Positions 6,631-12,883 of a DNA stretch of 14,144 nt are shown here, one piece after another. The DNA is from an uncultured Acidobacteriota bacterium. Lineage in GTDB: Bacteria > Acidobacteriota > Thermoanaerobaculia > Gp7-AA8. The DNA lies in NCBI GenBank assembly GCA_946887105.1, contig CAMPKJ010000115.1, positions 1-14,144 of the forward strand, written 5' to 3'. The position numbers and the translations under genes are program-made. The notes below the pieces were generated by a model. The model was not told the DNA's origin and did no database searches. It worked only from the letters and a program-made list of their open reading frames with translations. Positions within the stretch are counted from its first letter, which is position 1. Every line of letters starts with the position of its first letter.

Positions 6631-8298
6631 ATGCCCGATTGGAGTTATCGCACGTTTCTGCAGCCGCTGCTGTGCGCGCTCGGCCGTGAGCGCGGACGGC
6701 GGGTCGCCGTCGCGACGCTCGGCAGGCTGGCGCGGACTCCGTTCGGCCCCGCACTGATCGACTTCCTCGGGCACATGCGCGCGGACGAGCGGCTGCGCGT
6801 GACTGCCGGCGGCATCGAGCTGCCGGGACCGATCGTGCTCGGCGCGGCAGTCGATCCGCGCGGCGAGGCTCTGAAGGCGTTCTCGCGGTTCGGCGTTGGA
6901 CTCGTGGAAGTGGGTCCGGTCGACGAACGGATGGATGACGTCGTGCGCAATCTCGAGCGCGCGAACGTGCCGGTGGCCGTGCGCATCGGCGCGACGGATC
7001 CCGCGGCGATCCGCCGCATCGTGCAGCGGCTCGAGCCTCACGCGACGATGTTCGTCGTCGAGACGCGGGAACAGCTCGAAGCCGCGCAGGGCACGCGTCC
7101 CGTGGCGTTGCGTGTCAGCGAAGAATCGCTGCCGGCCGCGCGCGATGCGGGCGCGATCCTCATCGCCGGAGGCGTCACGAATCCTGCGGATGCGAAACGG
7201 CTGCTCGATGCGGGAGCGACGCTCGTGGCCATCGACGAAAGCCTGATCTCCTCCGGACCGGGACTGCCGAAGCGCTGCAACGAGGCGCTGCTGTCGGCAA
7301 TGGCCACCACGGCCGCGACGCCGGAGCCGCTCTCGCTCGACGCGGCAAAGCGCGCCTGGTTCTGGGCGCTGCTCCTCGGCGCGTCGATGTTTGCGGGCGG
7401 CGTGCTCGCCGCGATCCTGGCCGCCACGCGCGTGGTCCTTCCTTACGACGAAAGCCTGTGCGGCATGACCCGCGCGCAACTGGCCACGCTCAATCCGCGT
7501 CTGCTGCCGTTCATGGCTCACGACCGCATGTCGCTGGCCGGGACGATGCTCAGCCTCGGCATCTTCTACGCGGCGCTGGCGTGGTCCGGCATCCGCCGCG
7601 GCGCGCACTGGGCGCACGTGACGGTGATCGTCTCGGCGATCACCGGGACGCTGAGCTTCTTTTCGTTTCTCGGCTTCGGTTACTTCGATCCGTTCCATGC
7701 GTTCGTGACGGCCATCCTCACGCAGTTCGTGCTGCTGTGCATGGTGCTGCCGGGCGCGCTGACGCCTGCCGCTCCGCCGGAGCACGTCGATTGGCGCGAG
7801 ACCGCGGCATGGCGGCGCGGGCAGTGGGGACAATTGCTGTTCGTGATGACGGGCGTGGCCATCACGGGCGCGGGACTGGTGATTCTTTCGATTGGCAGCA
7901 CGAGCGTGTTGGTGGACACGGACGTGGCGTTCCTGCGCACCACCGCGGCGCAACTGCGACTCTCGTACGACCAGCTCGTGCCGCTGATCGCACACGATCG
8001 CGCGAGCCTCGGCGGCATGCTCATCGCCAACGGACTGGCCATCTGGCTCGCCGCGCAGTGGGGCTTCCGCGCCGGCGCGCGCTGGCTATGGCTCGCGCTG
8101 GCGTGGGGCGGCAACATCGCCTTCGCCTGCGCGAACGGCGTGCACTTCGTGGTCGGCTACGTCTCGGCGCTGCATCTCGCGCCGGCCGTGATCGGCTGGA
8201 TCGTCTGGAACGTTGCCCTGCTGCTGTCGTACGAATGGCTGGTCGCGAGAACGCGGGTGGTAATGCCGCGCACCGTTATTGCACGCCTGTGGCCATGA
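6631..8298 (+). CDS. Degenerate dihydroorotate-dehydrogenase-like domain fused to a duplicated membrane module
   Basis: This 555-residue protein starts like class 2 (quinone-linked) DHODH: YRTFLQPLLCALGRE, then GIELPGPIVLGAAVDPRGEAL (61-81) and GLVEVGPV (90-97). It ends the domain with the DHODH C-terminal pattern ILIAGGVTNPADAKRLLDAGATLV and SGPGLPKRCNEALL (176-221). At about 225 residues the domain is roughly 100 shorter than DHODH. The central FMN/substrate part with its N-x-S-x-P-N-type motif and catalytic Ser region is not visible, so pyrimidine synthesis is unlikely. Residues 240-540 form about eight membrane segments in two homologous halves. Motifs TRAQL/TAAQL (280/438) and AHDRMSLAGTM/AHDRASLGGML (296/454) repeat at a 158-residue offset, and His356 pairs with His515. 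No ribosome site is seen. It heads a four-gene operon. Function unknown; a membrane redox role is speculation. Confidence 0.8.
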   Translation: MPDWSYRTFLQPLLCALGRERGRRVAVATLGRLARTPFGPALIDFLGHMRADERLRVTAGGIELPGPIVLGAAVDPRGEALKAFSRFGVGLVEVGPVDERMDDVVRNLERANVPVAVRIGATDPAAIRRIVQRLEPHATMFVVETREQLEAAQGTRPVALRVSEESLPAARDAGAILIAGGVTNPADAKRLLDAGATLVAIDESLISSGPGLPKRCNEALLSAMATTAATPEPLSLDAAKRAWFWALLLGASMFAGGVLAAILAATRVVLPYDESLCGMTRAQLATLNPRLLPFMAHDRMSLAGTMLSLGIFYAALAWSGIRRGAHWAHVTVIVSAITGTLSFFSFLGFGYFDPFHAFVTAILTQFVLLCMVLPGALTPAAPPEHVDWRETAAWRRGQWGQLLFVMTGVAITGAGLVILSIGSTSVLVDTDVAFLRTTAAQLRLSYDQLVPLIAHDRASLGGMLIANGLAIWLAAQWGFRAGARWLWLALAWGGNIAFACANGVHFVVGYVSALHLAPAVIGWIVWNVALLLSYEWLVARTRVVMPRTVIARLWP

Positions 8299-8299
8299 C

Positions 8300-8866
8300 A
8301 TGAGAAATGTCATCGTGCAGGAATTCGTATCCGTCGACGGCTTCGCCGCGGAGGCGGATGGCAGCGTCGATTTCGTTCCGGCTGCGTCGAAAGGCGATCG
8401 CAGTTTCGGCGATCGGCAGATGCGTTTCATCGACGCCATCGACACGATGCTCCTCGGCCGCCGCACGTACGAACTGTTCAGCAGCTACTGGCCGAATGTC
8501 GACCAGGGCGAGGACAAGGAGTTCGCGGTCCGGCTGAACAACCTCGACAAGGTGGTGTTCTCGCGCTCGCTCGACCGCGCGCCGTGGGGAACGTTCGAAG
8601 CCGCGCGCATCAGCGACAACCCGGCGGACGAAGTGCGGCGCATGAAACGCGCCGGCGGCAAGGACATGGTGGTCTGGGGCAGCATCTCGCTCGCGCAGTC
8701 GCTCATGGATGCCGGTGTCGTCGACGAGTATCAGCTCGTGGTCTGTCCCGTCGTCCTCGGCGAAGGGAAACCGCTGTTCCGGCCGAAAGATCACCACCAG
8801 CTCGCGCTCGTCGAAACACGTTCCTTCGATCGCGGAACCGTACTGTTGTCCTACCGCGCGATGTGA
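8300..8866 (+). CDS. Dihydrofolate reductase / RibD C-terminal domain family protein
   Basis: This 188-residue soluble protein has the RibD-C/DHFR-like fold. Family features are the N-terminal VIVQEFVSVDGFAAEADGS (4-22), TMLLGRRTYELFSSYW (49-64), DMVVWGSISLAQSL (122-135) and the C-terminal PVVLGEGKPLF (150-160). Such proteins bind NADPH and reduce pterin- or pyrimidine-like substrates, but this small stand-alone group is mostly uncharacterised, and it is not the cell's FolA by sequence pattern. The ATG at 8300 lies 1 base after the stop of the DHODH-like gene, which suggests translational coupling. A TTG at 8279 would add seven residues that look foreign to the fold. The next operon gene starts 17 bases after its stop. 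Confidence 0.87.
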   Translation: MRNVIVQEFVSVDGFAAEADGSVDFVPAASKGDRSFGDRQMRFIDAIDTMLLGRRTYELFSSYWPNVDQGEDKEFAVRLNNLDKVVFSRSLDRAPWGTFEAARISDNPADEVRRMKRAGGKDMVVWGSISLAQSLMDAGVVDEYQLVVCPVVLGEGKPLFRPKDHHQLALVETRSFDRGTVLLSYRAM

Positions 8867-8883
8867 GCGCTGGAGAGTGTCAA

Positions 8884-9765
8884 ATGGGTGCAGAACAGAT
8901 TGCGCGCGTGCTCGGCGATCAGGAGTGGATGGACGGCCTCGCGACGCCGGTGCAGGAAGCGATCCGCAAGCTGTTCGACGCGGCCGGCGAAGGCGGGCGC
9001 GCCGCGAAAAAGCTTCTGCACGGCAGCGCTCTGGGACATCCGCTCCATCCCGCGTTGATCGAGCTGCCGGTGGGAGCGTGGACGCTCGCGGCAATCTTCG
9101 ACGCGATCGAGCTCGCCGGCGGCGGCTCGCGCGGAAAAGTCGCCGATCAGGCCATCGGCGTGGGCGTGCTCGGCGCACTCGGCGCCGCGGTGGCCGGCAT
9201 CACCGACTGGTCCGAAACCGATGGTCGCGCGAAGAGGATCGGCTTGACGCATGGCGTGATGAACGTGACCGCGACCGGGCTGTACGTCGTGTCGCTGATG
9301 CTCCGCCGCCGCTCGCGCACGAAGGGGATCAGCGTCGGAATGATGGCGTTCGGGGTGGCCATGGCATCCGCATTCCTCGGCGGACATCTCACCTATGGCG
9401 AACAGATCGGCGTCGATCACACCGCAACGTCGGATCAGGGAAAACCGGACGCGTTCGTCGACGTGCTCGATGCGAGCGCGCTCGCCGAGAACACGCCCAC
9501 CCGCGTTCATGCGGATGGCGTGGCGATTCTGCTCGTCAAACAGCGCGACAAGATCTTCGCGCTGCGCGAGACGTGCACGCATCTCGGCGGCCCGCTCGCC
9601 GAGGGCAAACTGGAAGGCGACAGCATCCGCTGCCCGTGGCACGGCTCGCGTTTCTGCCTCACGGATGGCCGCGTGCTCGATGGACCGGCCGTCTTTCCGG
9701 AACGCGTGTTCGAGGTGCGCGTGCGCGACGGACGCGTCGAAGTCCGCGCACCGCAGGAGCAATGA
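8884..9765 (+). CDS. DUF2231 membrane domain fused to a Rieske [2Fe-2S] domain
   Basis: This 293-residue membrane protein has an N-terminal soluble stretch (1-48), then a DUF2231 four-helix membrane domain at about 50-175. The latter shows GHPLHPALIELPVGAW with conserved His52/His55, TDWSETDGRAK and GGHLTYGEQIGVDH. Residues about 190-290 are a Rieske domain with both cluster motifs complete: CTHLGGP (Cys231, His233) and CPWHGSRF (Cys250, His253). The extra cysteines that form a disulfide in bc1-type Rieske proteins are absent, so it is ferredoxin-like and probably faces the cytoplasm. It likely passes electrons between a soluble reductase and a membrane partner; the DUF2231 domain could hold heme, as inferred from its paired histidines. 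GGAG 8-9 bases upstream supports the start. Its stop overlaps the methyltransferase ATG (ATGA). Confidence 0.9.
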   Translation: MGAEQIARVLGDQEWMDGLATPVQEAIRKLFDAAGEGGRAAKKLLHGSALGHPLHPALIELPVGAWTLAAIFDAIELAGGGSRGKVADQAIGVGVLGALGAAVAGITDWSETDGRAKRIGLTHGVMNVTATGLYVVSLMLRRRSRTKGISVGMMAFGVAMASAFLGGHLTYGEQIGVDHTATSDQGKPDAFVDVLDASALAENTPTRVHADGVAILLVKQRDKIFALRETCTHLGGPLAEGKLEGDSIRCPWHGSRFCLTDGRVLDGPAVFPERVFEVRVRDGRVEVRAPQEQ

Positions 9766-10718
9766 CCGCAGAAGCGCTCCACGCCGACGCGACACCTCGC
9801 GTGGTCGCGCGGCAAACGTGTCCCGTCTGCGGGAAACCGGCCGGCGCTGTCTGTCTAACTAAGGACGAAATCGCGGAGGAACTGCGCGCCCGCGATCGCT
9901 TTTTCGCCGCTCGTCTCGCTCGTTCTTTCTCTCGCGACGCGTTACGCGATCTCACCAGCGCGGTCCTCGGCACTCCGGCGGCGATCCTGCGCTGCGCGCG
10001 CTGCGGCGTGCTCATTCGCGATGCAGCTCCGGGTGACGAGGCGTTCCGCGACGACCGCTACGACGATGAGGTGCTGGAGGCGCTGCACGAAACGCATGCA
10101 CGCGCATTCGCGGCAAAGGAGTGCGATTACCGATCGCTCCTGCCGCCAGGAGCGCGCGTCATCGAGATCGGAAGCTATGTCGGCGGATTTCTATCCGCGG
10201 CCGCGCAATGGGGATGGCGCGCGGCCGGAGTGGACATCGGTCGCGATCCGGTGCGCTTCTGCCGTGGGCGCGGGCTGGATGTGCAACGCCGTCGCTTCGA
10301 AGCGTGCGCGTTCGATCCCGCGTCGGCCGACGCGGTGTTCATCTGGAATTGCTTCGAGCAGATCGCGGAACCGGCGGAGGTGCTCGCCGCCGTGCGTCGC
10401 GTTCTTTGTGAGCGCGGTCTGCTCGTGATTCGCGTCCCCGATGCGGAGTTCTACCTGCGCCATACATCGTTGGAAGTGCTCGCGTACAACAGTCTCCTCG
10501 GCTGGCCGCATCGATTCGGCTACGACGCCGCATCGCTGCGCCGTCTGGTGCAGCAGCATGGCTTCGCGTTCGTGCGCTCACTCCGGCGGCCCGCGGTGCG
10601 GCCGCTTCGCGATGCCATGCGCGCGTGGGCGCGAGAGGAAGAAGCGCGCCTGATCGGCGATGCGAATTACGGCTGGATCGAAGCGACGTTCAGCGTGCAG
10701 GATTGTCAGAAGGTTTAG
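9762..10718 (+). CDS. Class I SAM-dependent methyltransferase with split N-terminal zinc ribbon
   Basis: This 318-residue protein has CPVC (Cys20, Cys23) and CARC (Cys78, Cys81), a four-cysteine zinc ribbon, as often precedes sugar- or small-molecule methyltransferases. The two knuckles are separated by 54 residues of Arg-rich helix, longer than usual. The Rossmann methyltransferase core spans about 120-270: motif I VIEIGSYVGG (133-142), acidic AGVDIG (155-160), FIWNCFEQIAEP (193-204) in place of motif IV, and LLVIRVPDAEFYLRHTS (220-236). The substrate is unknown. The ATG overlaps the stop of the Rieske gene by four bases, with GGAG 2 bases before it, so translation is coupled. It is the last gene of the operon and its stop is 7 bases from the convergent HD-hydrolase stop. 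Confidence 0.87.
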   Translation: MTAEALHADATPRVVARQTCPVCGKPAGAVCLTKDEIAEELRARDRFFAARLARSFSRDALRDLTSAVLGTPAAILRCARCGVLIRDAAPGDEAFRDDRYDDEVLEALHETHARAFAAKECDYRSLLPPGARVIEIGSYVGGFLSAAAQWGWRAAGVDIGRDPVRFCRGRGLDVQRRRFEACAFDPASADAVFIWNCFEQIAEPAEVLAAVRRVLCERGLLVIRVPDAEFYLRHTSLEVLAYNSLLGWPHRFGYDAASLRRLVQQHGFAFVRSLRRPAVRPLRDAMRAWAREEEARLIGDANYGWIEATFSVQDCQKV

Positions 10719-10725
10719 TCCCGGG

Positions 10726-11355
10726 CTAGTCAACGAGGCGTTCGAGCGAGAACGCGAGATTCCGCCGCGCGTTCTCTTCCAGCATCTCGCGGAAGAAGCG
10801 AGTCGTGTAGATCGACGGCCGCGCCAGAAAGCGGCGAAGCAGTTTCGCGCGCTCGCGGCGGAAAATGTCGCCGGGGACCCATGCGTATTCGCTGCGGACC
10901 TGATCTTCGTACTCGAGAAAGCGTTCGCGGGTCGCGCCAAGGATGGCCAGGTCGATGTCGGTGAGCAGCTGTGCGTCGTCGCCGGAGGGAACGGCGTCAT
11001 GACGCGTGACCAGAATCAGCGCACGGACCGAATCCGAAACAGCCGGTGACGCGCCGGCGGCGCGCAACTCCGCCACTGCCCACTCCGCACTGCGAAGCTC
11101 GCTGTCGCCCGCCTGCGTGTCGTAAATCGCGTCGTGAAACCAGAGCGCCAGCTCGACCTCGGCCGGCCGCTCACAAAGCCCGCGCACGAGATCGAGTTGC
11201 GCCAGACACTCGTCGATGTGCCGCGCCGTGTGATACGCGCGATGCGGCTCGGCATAGTGCGCGCGAAGCCGGTCGAAGAGAGTGACTGGCGGCACCAGAT
11301 CGAGCTCGCGCCAGACTCTTTCAAATCGCTCGCTTCGGAAGTGCGCGTACGGCAT
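10726..11355 (-). CDS. Predicted HD-type metal-dependent phosphohydrolase (COG4339-like)
   Basis: This 209-residue all-alpha protein shows HD-superfamily metal-binding features: AYHTARHIDECL (His42, His46), LALWFHDAIYD (His74-Asp75), TRHDAV (His119-Asp120) and LLTDIDLAILG (Asp133, Asp135). The pattern agrees with the COG4339 predicted metal-dependent HD hydrolases. A cytoplasmic phosphohydrolase role is likely; the substrate is unknown. I chose the ATG at 11355, after which the conserved HFRSERFERVWREL region begins. An in-frame TTG at 11403 would extend it by 16 residues; neither has a clear ribosome site. It lies 69 bases downstream of the MBL-fold gene and is probably the last gene of the TetR unit. 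Confidence 0.82.
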   Translation of the reverse strand: MPYAHFRSERFERVWRELDLVPPVTLFDRLRAHYAEPHRAYHTARHIDECLAQLDLVRGLCERPAEVELALWFHDAIYDTQAGDSELRSAEWAVAELRAAGASPAVSDSVRALILVTRHDAVPSGDDAQLLTDIDLAILGATRERFLEYEDQVRSEYAWVPGDIFRRERAKLLRRFLARPSIYTTRFFREMLEENARRNLAFSLERLVD

Positions 11356-11424
11356 GAGCACCGCGAGATTATGCGCGCGTCGCGCCGACGGAGATCGGCG
11401 CAACGCGCGGGTGGATCACTGCGC

Positions 11425-12171
11425 TTACGGCGCCACGATGTCGCCCAGCCGGCGCACGAGCGCGGCGCCTTCGCCGTCGCGGCCGCGCCAGGAGCTGCCG
11501 TGCATGACCGCGAGCGTGAGCGGATTCGTCGCGGCGAGCTTCTCGATGTGAATGCGCGCGTCGCGCGAGAATCCGTACGCGTCCGGCAGCCCGCTGGCGG
11601 TCTGGAAGCCGACGCGGAACTCCTCCGCCGGCACGAGCAGATCGCTTTCGATGAGCGGCGCCGCGTTCGCACCGCCGTGCGTGAAGAGATCGCCGCAGAA
11701 CAGCGTGCGCGTCGAGGTCTCGAAGAGGTAGCCGGTCTCCCATCCGTGCGGAAGATGCGGGGCGTCGAACCACTGCACGGTGCGGCGGCCGAGCGCGAGC
11801 TGTTCGCCGTCCGCGAGCGCACGCGGCGCGCGCTCCGCAAAATCTCCGACCGAGGTCAGCACCGCCACGCGGCTCGCCACCGGCACGGCGTCCGGCGCCG
11901 CGCCGAGGAACTGATTCAGCGCGCCGCATTCATCGGCCTCGAAGTGCGAGAACGCGACGTAGCGCAGGCGCTCGAGCGGCATCACCGCACCGATGGCGCT
12001 GCTCACCAGCGGAAACAGCGAGCGCATGCCGGTGTGAAACAGCAGCGGCTCGTCATCGACGATGAGAAATTGATTGAACGAGAAGTTCGCCTCGGGCACC
12101 GGAACGCTGATGCGATAGATGCCGTTTTCGATTTCGTGAATGGTGGTGCCGCTTTGCGAGTCAGTGATCAT
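11425..12171 (-). CDS. MBL-fold metallohydrolase-like protein of the ODP (diiron, oxygen-binding) type
   Basis: This 248-residue metallo-beta-lactamase fold protein has SHFEADECGAL (His76, Glu78, Asp80), the H-x-E-x-D motif of flavodiiron/ODP domains rather than the HxHxDH of hydrolases. Further candidate ligands are His142 in PHLPHGW, Asp161 in LFCGDLFTHGG and His224 in AVMHGSSWRG. A glutamate (81) stands where many family members have a sixth-position His. There is no flavodoxin domain and no signal peptide. ODP proteins typically bind a diiron centre and sense or reduce O2 or NO; that role is inferred here. AAGGAG lies 5-6 bases before the ATG, which fixes a start well inside a longer open frame. 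The ATG overlaps the stop of the TetR remnant by four bases. Confidence 0.85.
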   Translation of the reverse strand: MITDSQSGTTIHEIENGIYRISVPVPEANFSFNQFLIVDDEPLLFHTGMRSLFPLVSSAIGAVMPLERLRYVAFSHFEADECGALNQFLGAAPDAVPVASRVAVLTSVGDFAERAPRALADGEQLALGRRTVQWFDAPHLPHGWETGYLFETSTRTLFCGDLFTHGGANAAPLIESDLLVPAEEFRVGFQTASGLPDAYGFSRDARIHIEKLAATNPLTLAVMHGSSWRGRDGEGAALVRRLGDIVAP

Positions 12172-12380
12172 GTTCGTCTCCTTTTTCTGGTTCGGGAATG
12201 CAGCCACGCCAGGACTGCCTCGGCCATACGGGCGGGAACGCGCGCCGCGGGAACGCCCGCGCGGCGCATCGAGCTGTGAACGGCGACGTCGGCGAGCGCG
12301 GCGATCGTGCGCGCTTCGTCCGGGGTGCAGCGCGCCGCGGTGCGCGCCAGTTGTTCGATGCCGCGCTCGAGGTGCGTCAT
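12168..12380 (-). pseudogene. Detached C-terminal half of the TetR-family regulator
   Basis: From ATG 12380 this reads as 70 residues (ERGIEQLARTAARCTPDEAR...AVLAWLHSRTRKRRRT) without a domain of its own. It is in the same frame as the upstream TetR half, separated only by the codons TAG-GAA-GCG. It has the helical composition of a TetR ligand-binding C-terminus. Joined, the two halves give 196 codons including the stop, a normal TetR length. It may be untranslated, or made by reinitiation: AGGAA sits 3 bases before this ATG. Its TGA overlaps the ATG of the MBL-fold gene (ATGA), a coupling that only makes sense if ribosomes reach here. Confidence 0.7.
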
Positions 12381-12386
12381 CGCTTC

Positions 12387-12758
12387 CTAGTACGGCGGAT
12401 ACAGCGACCGCTCCGCGCGAATGCGTTCGAGCCATGCTTTGCGGTCGTACCACGCGCAAAGCTCGCGGAACAGGACGCTCACCCGCTCCTCGATCTCTTC
12501 AATGCCATCGAAGATCGCCGGCGCCGGCAACGGTGACGTTGCCATCGTGTGCGCGCCGCAGGCGCGAACGGCGTCGAGGTAGGTCGGGAAGTGGTGATAG
12601 GCCGTTCCCACCGACACACGGGCGCGTTCCGCGACGTCGCGGAGCGAAACGGCGGAGATGCCGCGTTCCAGGTGCAGGGAGGCGGTCGCGTCGACCAGCC
12701 GCTGCCGCGTTTCGGCCGCCGTCTCCGCGCGCCGCCCGAGGTTATACGAACGTTTCAT
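12387..12758 (-). CDS. TetR/AcrR-family regulator, N-terminal half ended by in-frame TAG
   Basis: From MKRSYNLGRRAETAAETRQRL onward this is a TetR DNA-binding domain. The helix-turn-helix is at about 33-58 (GISAVSLRDVAERARVSVGT, then AYHHF). The 123 residues end at SLYPPY before TAG at 12389-12387. TetR proteins are usually about 190-210 residues, so the ligand-binding half is missing from this product and continues in frame after the stop. In-frame ATGs also occur at 12764 and 12779. A promoter -10 directly before 12779 puts transcription start near 12775, so 12758 or 12764 is preferred. It leads a unit with the MBL-fold and HD genes and is divergent from the barrel-protein gene, so it probably regulated one or both. 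Confidence 0.8.
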   Translation of the reverse strand: MKRSYNLGRRAETAAETRQRLVDATASLHLERGISAVSLRDVAERARVSVGTAYHHFPTYLDAVRACGAHTMATSPLPAPAIFDGIEEIEERVSVLFRELCAWYDRKAWLERIRAERSLYPPY

Positions 12759-12763
12759 GCTCA

Positions 12764-12798
12764 TCGAACAACTCGCCATTCAATATATGACTGTTCGA
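12764..12798. promoter_or_regulatory. Inverted repeat over the TetR promoter, candidate operator
   Basis: TCGAACA (12764-12770) and TGTTCGA (12792-12798) are perfect 7-base inverted arms 21 bases apart. They bracket the predicted -10 of the tetR-like gene. The position fits autorepression and control of the divergent gene, although the wide spacing is not typical of a single TetR site. Confidence 0.35.
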
Positions 12799-12809
12799 CG
12801 AAATTGCAA
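12782..12809 (-). promoter_or_regulatory. Predicted sigma-70-type promoter of the tetR-like gene
   Basis: On the minus strand, TTGCAA (12809-12804) and TATATT (12787-12782) are spaced by 16 bases. The -10 matches TATAAT at five of six positions and the -35 matches TTGACA at four of six. This is the most A/T-rich stretch nearby. The expected start near 12775 lies inside the frame after the ATG at 12779, which argues for translation from 12764 or 12758. Confidence 0.5.
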
Positions 12810-12883
12810 GAGGGAGCTGCCACGGGACAGTCACGAACCGGAAACGGACGTCACCGTGCACAGCTGTTGCACAATGCGCGCGC

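Noticed and set aside
6631..7300. Annotation of the DHODH-like gene as pyrD
   Set aside because: The central FMN and substrate region is missing and the domain is about 100 residues short, so a working pyrimidine enzyme is unlikely.
6565..7995. Upstream extension of the cupin frame to 609 residues
   Set aside because: The extension is antisense to the DHODH-like gene and has shadow-like composition. AGGAGG directly before ATG 6564 and the cupin fold beginning there fix the short form.
4262..8866. Evidence for coenzyme F420 metabolism from the F420-oxidoreductase-like and RibD-C/DHFR-like genes
   Set aside because: Both families are broad and often NADP-dependent. No F420 biosynthesis gene is present, so the cofactor cannot be assigned.
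12172..12459. Extension of the MBL-fold protein by 96 residues at the N-terminus
   Set aside because: A strong ribosome site precedes ATG 12171, the fold starts there, and the extension overlaps the TetR remnant in another frame.
12856..12872. GTGCA...TGCAC inverted repeat just before the barrel gene
   Set aside because: Only 5-base arms with a mismatched centre; expected by chance in GC-rich DNA.
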